Shown piece after piece: positions 8,142 to 13,539 of a DNA stretch of 20,908 bases. Both the position numbers and the translations under genes were made by a program. The notes beneath the pieces are model-generated. The model was not told the origin of the DNA and made no database searches. It was given only the letters and a program-made list of their open reading frames with translations. The DNA comes from Christensenella sp. UBA7102 (GTDB taxonomy: Bacteria > Bacillota > Clostridia > Christensenellales > UBA1750): NCBI GenBank assembly GCA_002492415.1, contig DKYK01000053.1, positions 1-20,908 on the forward strand. Reading direction: 5' to 3'. Numbering within the stretch: position 1 is the first letter of the stretch; every line of letters starts with the position of its first letter.

Positions 8142-8157
8142 CACCGACAAATAGAAC
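8142..8157. repeat. Right copy of 16-bp direct repeat flanking the S66 gene
   Basis: CACCGACAAATAGAAC, the partner of 7148-7163, about 990 bases downstream and in the same orientation. Just beyond it, AAAACC-TGCG-GGTTTT (8159-8174) is a weak hairpin that may be what is left of the original topB terminator. Confidence 0.7.
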
Positions 8158-8187
8158 GAAAACCTGCGGGTTTTGGACAATCCCTCT

Positions 8188-8216
8188 TTGCAACCGGGGG
8201 ATAAATGTGCGATAAT
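8188..8216 (+). promoter_or_regulatory. Promoter of the membrane protein / Usp / GNAT gene group
   Basis: TTGCAA (8188-8193), a 17-base spacer ending in TGC, and GATAAT (8211-8216) form an extended -10 promoter. Transcription should begin near 8223, upstream of the three closely spaced plus-strand genes. Confidence 0.7.
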
Positions 8217-8270
8217 AGGCATGGGGAGTTCTCTTAGCACATACAGATGAAAGGCAGGCTGAATTCAGAT

Positions 8271-8732
8271 ATGATGTATTCCGAAACGGATATTCGATCC
8301 ATTCGCACGCAGATGCTCCGCCGCATCGCATTTACGCTGCTGCTGGCGCTGCTGCCCAATATCGCGGCGGGCGTCGTGATGGCCACCGTGCGCATCCAGT
8401 GGCTGAGCGTGGCGTTGGGCATGCTGGGCGGAGCGCTGGCTGTGCTCTACTGGGGCATGAGCGTCTCCCCCGTCTGGTCCTATTACCGGTACCTGCGCGA
8501 GGTCGTGGGCGGTCGCACGCACGAGTTCACCGGCGAGCTGACCGAGATTGCGCAGGATTCCGTGCGCGAGGGCGTGCGCTGCAAGACGCTCTTTTTCAGC
8601 GACGATGCTGGCGACGATCAGCGCCTGTGCTACTATGACCTGAATAAATATCCCCAGGAGGGCTGCGGTGTGAACCGACGCTATCTGGTGACTGTCCATG
8701 GCCAGTCCATCGTGGCCATCCAACCCGAATAA
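8271..8732 (+). CDS. Small membrane protein with two predicted transmembrane helices, function unknown
   Basis: A protein of about 153 residues that I do not recognise as a named family. After a charged N-terminus (YSETDIRSIRTQMLRR) there are two hydrophobic stretches, about residues 18-40 and 43-65, separated by VRIQW. A soluble C-terminal half of about 85 residues follows, with mixed beta-type sequence (FTGELTEIAQDS, CKTLFFSDDAGDDQRLCYYDLNKY) and the ending YLVTVHGQSIVAI. The C-terminal part is predicted to face the cytosol if both helices cross. The start is uncertain: ATG at 8271 or 8274 follows AAGGCAGG at some distance, while ATG at 8247 (161 residues) lacks a close binding site. The Usp gene begins 27 bases after the stop, suggesting a shared transcript. 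Confidence 0.72.
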   Translation: MMYSETDIRSIRTQMLRRIAFTLLLALLPNIAAGVVMATVRIQWLSVALGMLGGALAVLYWGMSVSPVWSYYRYLREVVGGRTHEFTGELTEIAQDSVREGVRCKTLFFSDDAGDDQRLCYYDLNKYPQEGCGVNRRYLVTVHGQSIVAIQPE

Positions 8733-8759
8733 TTGCATTGTAAAGAGAGGAGGGGCCTC

Positions 8760-9149
8760 ATGCCGAGCGAAGATCGCGTGCTGGTCTGCGTCACGGGGCA
8801 GAAGTCCTGCGGTAGGCTGATCGAGGAGGGCGCGCGCATCGCCTCCGAACTGAGTGCGGAGTTGTCCGTGGTCCATGTGGCCAAGGTACACGATAATTTC
8901 CTGGGCAGCGTCTCCGAGGCCGAGGCGCTGGAGCACCTGTTTGACATCGCCAAGAATTACGATGCGGATATGCTGCTGCTGCGCAACGACGACGTCATCA
9001 ACACGCTGGCCGCGCACGCCCGCAAGGTGGGGGCCCGGGTCGTCGTCATCGGCGGCAGGCCCACGCGCGGCGGCAATCATCTGACGCGCGCGCTGCAGAA
9101 TGCGCTGCCTGATCTGGACATCCGCACGGTTCTGAGCGAGGAAGGATAG
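8760..9149 (+). CDS. Universal stress protein (UspA-like domain)
   Basis: A 129-residue single-domain protein of the Usp/adenine nucleotide alpha-hydrolase-like fold. It starts with the typical first strand RVLVCVTGQKSCGRLIEEGARIA, resembling the Usp domain found in KdpD sensor kinases. It continues with LSVVHVAKV, then a strand-helix DADMLLLRNDDVINTLAAHARKVGARVVVIGGRP. The usual ATP-binding glycine motif (G-2x-G-9x-G-S/T) is only loosely kept (GGRPTRGGNHLTRAL), so nucleotide binding is uncertain. ATG at 8760 has a strong GGAGGGG binding site 4-6 bases upstream. No kdp genes are present. It lies between a membrane protein and an acetyltransferase, all in the same direction with short gaps. 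Confidence 0.82.
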   Translation: MPSEDRVLVCVTGQKSCGRLIEEGARIASELSAELSVVHVAKVHDNFLGSVSEAEALEHLFDIAKNYDADMLLLRNDDVINTLAAHARKVGARVVVIGGRPTRGGNHLTRALQNALPDLDIRTVLSEEG

Positions 9150-9153
9150 CGCC

Positions 9154-9741
9154 ATGCTGGATAAATCCATTCCCTATAAAAGCCTTTGCATGCTTCGCCC
9201 TGCGGAGCTGCCCGTGCCGCCCGTGCCCGCACGCACGGACGGCTTTACTGTCAAACTCTTTGCCCCCGGCGATGAAATCCATTGGGCGCGTATAGAAAAG
9301 AGCGTCGGAGAATTCAGCGCCGAATCCGACGCTCTTGCCTATTTTCAAAAAGAGTTTGCCCCGCAGCCCGAGCTGCTGCGGCAGCGCATGTGCTTTTTAT
9401 GCACTCCGGAGGGCCTGCCCGTCGCCACTGCCACCGCCTGGGAAAAGCAGGGCGTCCACTTGCTGCACTGGGTGGCCTGTGTCCCCGCCTTCCAGCGCCG
9501 CGGTTTGGGCCGCGCCGCTGTGCTCAGCGCGCTGCATCGCTTTCCAGATGCCGCCCCCGTGCTGCTGCACACGCAGACCTGGAGCCATGATGCGATTCTG
9601 CTCTACCACAGTCTCGGCTTCTTCCTGTCGTATACCGACCGCGATGCCGATTCGTTTGCCGAAGCGATGCGGGTACTCAAAGCCGTCTATCCTGAGCAAA
9701 CCTGGCAGCAGCTGATGCAGTCGTCTAGAAAAAGCTGCTGA
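9154..9741 (+). CDS. GNAT-family N-acetyltransferase
   Basis: A 195-residue acetyltransferase. The acetyl-CoA binding motif is HWVACVPAFQRRGLGRAAV (about residues 106-124), with the Q/R-x-x-G-x-G/A signature QRRGLG. The following helix-strand HTQTWSHDAILLYHSLGF is the usual motif B region. The N-terminal 40 residues are less conserved and proline-rich. The substrate (protein, amine or antibiotic) cannot be inferred. ATG at 9154 follows AGGAAGG overlapping the end of the Usp gene, so translation is probably coupled. Its 3' end overlaps the convergent mntP gene by 17 bases and no terminator separates them. Confidence 0.85.
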   Translation: MLDKSIPYKSLCMLRPAELPVPPVPARTDGFTVKLFAPGDEIHWARIEKSVGEFSAESDALAYFQKEFAPQPELLRQRMCFLCTPEGLPVATATAWEKQGVHLLHWVACVPAFQRRGLGRAAVLSALHRFPDAAPVLLHTQTWSHDAILLYHSLGFFLSYTDRDADSFAEAMRVLKAVYPEQTWQQLMQSSRKSC

Positions 9742-10312
9742 TCAGGATCTCCAGCCCGATGGCAATCAGGATTACGCCGCCCAGCACCGAAGCCTTTCCC
9801 GAGAGCCGCGTGCCGAACTTTTTACCGATGAATAGTCCTGCCAAGCAGATGACGAATGTCACCGCCGCGATGATGAGTGCGCAGCAGAGCGCCATCAGCC
9901 CGTCGTATTCCGCGATGGTAAAGCCCACCGACAGCGCGTCGATGGAGGTCGCGACACCCTGTACCAGCAGAACGCCCAGGCGCAGAGGCTTGCCCATTCC
10001 CTCCTGCTCGCCGCCCTTTATGCCCTCCCAGAGCATCTTGCCGCCGATGGCGCCCAGCAGCCCCAGCGCAATCCAGGGAATGAGCGCCTCAAACCACGAA
10101 AAGGCCTGCGCAATGGTGTGGACGCATAACCAGCCGATCAGGGGCATCAACGCCTGGAAGCCCGCGAAAACTCCCGCCACACCGCACATGCGCCCTGTGC
10201 GCATCCCGGACTCGTGCAGCCCGTTTGCCAACGATACGGAAAACGCATCCATCGCCAGCCCAACGCCCAGCAGCACGCTGTTGAACACAAATAAGAAGCT
10301 CCATTCCATCAT
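9725..10312 (-). CDS. mntP: Manganese efflux pump MntP
   Basis: A 195-residue integral membrane protein of the MntP family, which exports Mn(II). About six hydrophobic segments are visible. The conserved intramembrane aspartates are present in the two internal repeats: D22 in GLAMDAFSVSLANG and D125 in TSIDALSVG. The glycine-rich ALGLLGAIGGKMLWEG and the C-terminal LGGVILIAIGLEILI also fit. Two adjacent ATG codons (10312 and 10309) follow GGAGGG; either gives a normal N-terminus. An in-frame ATG at 10387 would add a 25-residue extension (MANKPVCGK...) that is not usual for the family and whose codons form a terminator hairpin. The riboswitch-type leader upstream independently supports a manganese role. 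Confidence 0.93.
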   Translation of the reverse strand: MMEWSFLFVFNSVLLGVGLAMDAFSVSLANGLHESGMRTGRMCGVAGVFAGFQALMPLIGWLCVHTIAQAFSWFEALIPWIALGLLGAIGGKMLWEGIKGGEQEGMGKPLRLGVLLVQGVATSIDALSVGFTIAEYDGLMALCCALIIAAVTFVICLAGLFIGKKFGTRLSGKASVLGGVILIAIGLEILISSFF

Positions 10313-10330
10313 CAAACCCTCCAAGACGTA

Positions 10331-10375
10331 TAATAAAAAACAAAGCCCGTGCGCAGCCCTTTTGCCGCACACGGG
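10331..10375 (-). terminator. Second intrinsic terminator in the mntP leader
   Basis: On the minus strand CCCGTGTGCGGC (10375-10364) pairs with GCTGCGCACGGG (10357-10346): 12 pairs, two of them G-U. The loop is AAAAGG, and CTTTGTTTTTTATTA follows. It is stronger than the first terminator and ends only about 10 bases before the mntP binding site. The same bases are in phase with mntP from an ATG at 10387. Confidence 0.85.
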
Positions 10376-10385
10376 TTTATTTGCC

Positions 10386-10431
10386 ATAAAACAAAAGACT
10401 CCATGTACAGCTTCGCCGCTTTACATGAGTC
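10386..10431 (-). terminator. Riboswitch expression-platform terminator
   Basis: GACTCATGTA (10431-10422) pairs with TACATGGAGTC (10407-10397) with one bulged G, followed by TTTTGTTTT. The 5' arm includes CTCATG (10429-10424), which also forms the 3' strand of the aptamer closing helix. The two structures therefore exclude each other, as expected for a switch that turns on when ligand holds the aptamer. Confidence 0.75.
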
Positions 10432-10510
10432 TCGCAAATTAAAGCAAGCCAGGCGATCCCCGCCAGTATGTTGACTTGCTGCGCGCATGCGCGCTTGCTA
10501 CTCCCTCACA
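10424..10510 (-). promoter_or_regulatory. Manganese riboswitch (yybP-ykoY type) aptamer
   Basis: The minus-strand leader carries the hallmarks of the yybP-ykoY element: GGGAGTAGC (10505-10497), then GTCAACATACTGG, CCTGGCTTGCTTT and GCGAGAC (10435-10429). It matches the known layout of GGGGAGUAGC in one internal loop and GC(A/G)AGAC in the other. A closing helix can form between TGTGAG (10510-10505) and CTCATG (10429-10424). A self-complementary GCGCGCATGCGCGC forms an inner helix. This class binds Mn(II) and commonly precedes mntP, which is exactly the context here. It lies between a consensus promoter and two terminators. Confidence 0.9.
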
Positions 10511-10521
10511 GAATAGAGCCG

Positions 10522-10550
10522 ATTATACCGGATTTCGACAGCATTGTCAA
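10522..10550 (-). promoter_or_regulatory. Consensus promoter of mntP
   Basis: TTGACA (10550-10545), a 17-base spacer and TATAAT (10527-10522): a perfect sigma-A consensus on the minus strand. Transcription would start near 10515, a few bases before the riboswitch. Such a strong promoter fits control by attenuation rather than by promoter strength. Confidence 0.88.
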
Positions 10551-10654
10551 TAAAAAAAGCCGTTTTTTTTCGGCGTGCCGCCAGGAAATGTGACAGCATG
10601 CCGTCCTGTTTTCCGTGTTATCATGCGTCACGTAAACGGAATCTCTTTGAGTGG

Positions 10655-10683
10655 TTGCACAGACGCTCGTTTTCTGTTACAAT
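10655..10683 (+). promoter_or_regulatory. Promoter of the MATE gene
   Basis: TTGCAC (10655-10660), a 17-base spacer ending in TGT, and TACAAT (10678-10683), an extended -10. The start would be near 10690, about 40 bases before the MATE ATG. The stretch between here and the mntP promoter (10551-10654) holds an A7-GCCG-T8-CGGC tract (10552-10574) but no gene that I can see. Confidence 0.7.
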
Positions 10684-10731
10684 AGCTGCATTCGGGCCAA
10701 AATCCGAGAAATACGCACAGGATGGGAAAAC

Positions 10732-12111
10732 ATGGCAAATTTCAAGAAATATTTCGGCGATCGCGCATTTTATAGGGGCGTTTTGACGCTTGCGCTGCCC
10801 ATCGCGGCACAAAACCTGCTCTCCTCCTCCGCAAACCTCATCGATACCATCATGGTGGGGCAGTTGGGCGAGGTGTCGCTGTCCGCCGTGGGGATGGCGG
10901 GTCAGTGGTCGTTTCTGATGTTTTTGTTCTTCTTTGGCTTTTCGTCGGGCTCAAGCGTGTTTTTTTCACAGTATTGGGGCGTCAAGGACCTGTCGCGCAT
11001 CCGCCATACCTACAGCCTGGGCTTTGTCAATGTGCTGGCCATCGCGGTGCTGTTCATGGTCGTCGGCTGGTGCTTCCCCGGCGCCGTCATCCGCGCTTTC
11101 ACCAACGACGAGGCCGTGGTAGCCCAGGGCGTGCTGTACCTGCGCATCGCGGTGTTCGGCTATGTCGCCCAGTGCGTCAATACCTACGGCTGCTCGCTGC
11201 TGCGCGCCACCGAAGAGGTGCGTCTGCCCATGGTGGCCAATATCATCTCCGTCGTCGCAAATACCTTTTTGAACTGGGTGTTCATCTACGGGCATCTGGG
11301 CATGCCCAAGCTGGGCGTACAGGGCGCTGCGCTTGCCACCGTGCTCTCCTCGTGGCTGTGCACGCTCATCGTGCTCATCGTTTCCTACCGCAGGAAGAAT
11401 CTGCTTGCCATGCCCGTGCGCGAGTTTTTCCACATTCGCAGGAGCACCGTGCGCCGCTTCTACCCGGTCGTGCTGCCCGTGGTGTTCAATGAGAGTCTCT
11501 GGGCGCTGGCCACCATGTGCCTCAACATGGTTTACGGCCGCCTGGGCACCGGCAATTACTCCGCCATGACCGTTAAAAACACCGTCGAGAATCTCACCTT
11601 CACCTTCTTTGTCGGCCTGTCCGCCGCCTGCTCGGTGATGGTGGGCAAGTCCATCGGCGCGGGCGAAAATGAGCAGGGTTTCCTGGACGCGCGCCGTTTC
11701 GGCCTGCTCAGCCCGCTGTTTGCCGTGGTGCTGGGCGTGGTGCTGGTCGCGCTGCGCGTGCCGCTGACCAATCTCTTTACGCTCTCTGACGAGGTCAAGG
11801 TCACCGCGCAATGGCTGCTCATCATCAACTCCGTCATTTACCCGCTGCGCATGTTCAACCATATGAACATCGTGGGCACCTTCCGCGCAGGCGGGGATAC
11901 CCGTGCCTCCCTGCTGATGGATGCGGGCAGCATCTGGCTGCTGTCGGTGCCGCTGGTGGCGCTGGCGGGCCTGGTGTGGCATTTCCCCTTCATCTGGGTC
12001 TTTGCGATGACCGCCGTCGAGGAAACGGTCAAGTTCAGCCTGGGCGTGTGGTATCTGAATACCGGCCGTTGGATCAAGCCCGTCACCGAGAGGAGGGCGG
12101 ATCCGGCATGA
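10732..12111 (+). CDS. MATE family efflux transporter
   Basis: A 459-residue multidrug and toxic compound extrusion protein, a secondary antiporter of the inner membrane. About twelve hydrophobic segments occur in two similar halves. Family signatures include the start TLALPIAAQNLLSSSANLIDTIMVGQLG, the repeat-one NTYGCSLLRATEEVRLPMVANI and the second-half VFNESLWALATMCLNMVYGRLG with NIVGTFRAGGDTRASLLMD. Length is typical. ATG at 10732 follows GGATGGGA; an upstream in-frame extension to 10651 would overlap the promoter and is rejected. The substrate is unknown. The stop TGA overlaps the start of the ATPase gene (ATGA), so the two are translationally coupled. Confidence 0.93.
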   Translation: MANFKKYFGDRAFYRGVLTLALPIAAQNLLSSSANLIDTIMVGQLGEVSLSAVGMAGQWSFLMFLFFFGFSSGSSVFFSQYWGVKDLSRIRHTYSLGFVNVLAIAVLFMVVGWCFPGAVIRAFTNDEAVVAQGVLYLRIAVFGYVAQCVNTYGCSLLRATEEVRLPMVANIISVVANTFLNWVFIYGHLGMPKLGVQGAALATVLSSWLCTLIVLIVSYRRKNLLAMPVREFFHIRRSTVRRFYPVVLPVVFNESLWALATMCLNMVYGRLGTGNYSAMTVKNTVENLTFTFFVGLSAACSVMVGKSIGAGENEQGFLDARRFGLLSPLFAVVLGVVLVALRVPLTNLFTLSDEVKVTAQWLLIINSVIYPLRMFNHMNIVGTFRAGGDTRASLLMDAGSIWLLSVPLVALAGLVWHFPFIWVFAMTAVEETVKFSLGVWYLNTGRWIKPVTERRADPA

Positions 12112-12902
12112 TCTTCCTCTCCGCGTTGGAGCGCCGCGACGTCGCTGTCTCCGCAGGGTACCCCTATGACACCGCGGTGCTCTCCCACCTTTCCCGGTTG
12201 GAGCTCGGCGCCCCGGTGACCATGTTCTGCGGCGACAACGGCTGCGGCAAGACCACGCTCATTGAGCTGATGGCGGCCAAACTCCGCGCCGAGCGCATCA
12301 GCACCGGGAATCCCGTGCTCACCGACGCGCAGCGCCGCATCCGTTCCGCCGCGGACGGCTTTCGCATCTCCATGAAGGGCAAGCCCCGCCACTGCTTTCT
12401 CTTTACGGCGGAGGGTTTTACCAAGTACATCGATTATGTCGTCGCGGAGAAGGAATATGCCCGCCGGGAACTGGATGCGCTGCCGGGACAGTACGGCAGC
12501 GACTACGCACGGGAACTCGCCGCGCAGCCCTACGCCGGCACTTTGGCTGCGTTGCAGGGCCTGTACGAGCGGCCGCTCGAGGCCCAGTCCCACGGCCAGG
12601 GTTTTTTGGAGTTTTTTCAGTCTCGCCTGCGCCCCGACGGACTCTATCTGATGGACGAGCCAGAGGCCGCGCTGTCCTACGTCAACCAGCTTGCTCTCAT
12701 CTATCTGATGCAGGACGCCGTCCGTGCCGGCAGCCAGTTCGTACTCGCCACCCACAGCCCCATCCTCACCGCCTGCCCTGGCGCCGCGCTTTATGAAATG
12801 GAGGAGGGCGCCCTTACGCAAAAGAGTTATCCCGAGCTCCGGAGCATCCAGTTTCTCAAGCGCTTCCTGAGCAACCCGGAAAGCATTCTTTCAGAAGACT
12901 GA
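12108..12902 (+). CDS. AAA/ABC-type ATPase, COG3910-like, function unknown
   Basis: A 264-residue soluble ATPase with an ABC-like head. Walker A is GDNGCGKTT (residues 42-50), an ABC-type signature is SHGQGF (from residue 161), Walker B is LYLMDEPEAAL (D183, E184) and the switch histidine is in LATHSPIL. The tail includes FLKRFLSNPESIL, typical of the COG3910 group of predicted ATPases. There is no membrane segment and no second ATPase domain. It begins at ATG 12108 overlapping the MATE stop, with AGGAGGG about 10 bases upstream. MATE pumps run on ion gradients, so this ATPase is not expected to power the pump; its role is unknown. It is followed by a bidirectional terminator. Confidence 0.85.
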   Translation: MIFLSALERRDVAVSAGYPYDTAVLSHLSRLELGAPVTMFCGDNGCGKTTLIELMAAKLRAERISTGNPVLTDAQRRIRSAADGFRISMKGKPRHCFLFTAEGFTKYIDYVVAEKEYARRELDALPGQYGSDYARELAAQPYAGTLAALQGLYERPLEAQSHGQGFLEFFQSRLRPDGLYLMDEPEAALSYVNQLALIYLMQDAVRAGSQFVLATHSPILTACPGAALYEMEEGALTQKSYPELRSIQFLKRFLSNPESILSED

Positions 12903-12987
12903 CGTTCGTCCCAAGCCTTTCCAAGAGGGCAAAAACCGTTTCCAAACGCCGCCATTTCCACAGAAAAAAGCTGCATATTCTTCACGA

Positions 12988-13024
12988 AAAACCGAGGTGA
13001 ATCGCATGGATTCACCTCGGTTTT
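12988..13024. terminator. Bidirectional terminator between convergent operons
   Basis: A perfect 16-bp stem (12988-13003 with 13009-13024; core CCGAGGTGAATC) with a five-base loop GCATG. It has A-runs on the left and TTTT on the right, so each strand ends in a T-run. It serves the ATPase gene on the plus strand and the methionine sulfoxide reductase gene on the minus strand. The remaining bases 12903-12987 show nothing else. Confidence 0.92.
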
Positions 13025-13036
13025 CTGCGTCAAAAG

Positions 13037-13507
13037 CTATTGAAAAATCACTTTTTCCAGCACCGAAACCACCCCGCGCAGTCCCGCTTCATCCGCCGCG
13101 TCAAAGCGCTCGGGCAGCGGACTGTCCAGGTCCAATACGCCGGCCACACAGCCCTGCGCGTCGTGCAGGGGCAGCACGATCTCCGAGCGCGACGCGCTGT
13201 CGCACGCGATGTGCCCTGGAAATGCGCGTACATCGGGCACGCGCTGCACGCGGTTTTCCCGTGCCGCCGCGCCGCATACGCCCCGATCCAGCGCGATGCG
13301 CGTGCAGGCAGGCCTGCCCTGGAAGGGTCCAAGCACCAGCTCGCCCTCCCGCATCAAGTAAAACCCCGCCCAGTTGAGTTCGGGCAGCGACTGATACAGC
13401 AGCGCCGAAGCGTTCGCCAGGTTGGATACGAGCGGCAGCGCGCCGTCCAGCAGCCTCTCCAGCTGTGCCGCAAGCTGCGCGTACAGCACCTCTTTCTGTG
13501 CCTCCAT
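13037..13507 (-). CDS. Free methionine-(R)-sulfoxide reductase (GAF domain, fRMsr)
   Basis: A 156-residue single GAF-domain enzyme that reduces free methionine-R-sulfoxide in the cytosol, probably using thioredoxin. Diagnostic motifs are NWAGFYL (residues 45-51), LGPFQGRPACTRI, GVCGAA and FPGHIACDSASRSEIVLPL. The three redox cysteines C68, C78 and C102 have the same spacing (10 and 24 residues) as in the characterised E. coli enzyme. ATG at 13507 follows a G-rich AAGGGGGG. It starts 32 bases after the fucosidase stop with no terminator between them, so it is probably transcribed from the fucosidase promoter. The odd partner is noted in the findings. Confidence 0.9.
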   Translation of the reverse strand: MEAQKEVLYAQLAAQLERLLDGALPLVSNLANASALLYQSLPELNWAGFYLMREGELVLGPFQGRPACTRIALDRGVCGAAARENRVQRVPDVRAFPGHIACDSASRSEIVLPLHDAQGCVAGVLDLDSPLPERFDAADEAGLRGVVSVLEKVIFQ

Positions 13508-13539
13508 GAAGCGGTTTCCCCCCTTTTTCGGTGGCCTGC

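Noticed and set aside
7148..8157. The repeat-flanked S66 segment considered as an insertion sequence or integron cassette
   Set aside because: No transposase, no terminal inverted repeats and no attC-like structure were seen; only the direct repeat and base composition point to insertion.
8159..8174. AAAACC-TGCG-GGTTTT hairpin considered as a working terminator
   Set aside because: Six pairs, four of them A-T, and no T-run beyond the stem; at best a relic or weak topB terminator, so mentioned only with the repeat.
10481..10494. Self-complementary GCGCGCATGCGCGC considered as a separate operator
   Set aside because: It falls inside the riboswitch aptamer, where it makes an internal helix.
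10552..10574. A7-GCCG-T8-CGGC tract beside the mntP -35, considered as a terminator on either strand
   Set aside because: The stem has only four pairs and no gene lies upstream on the minus strand that would need it; more likely an AT-rich upstream element or chance.
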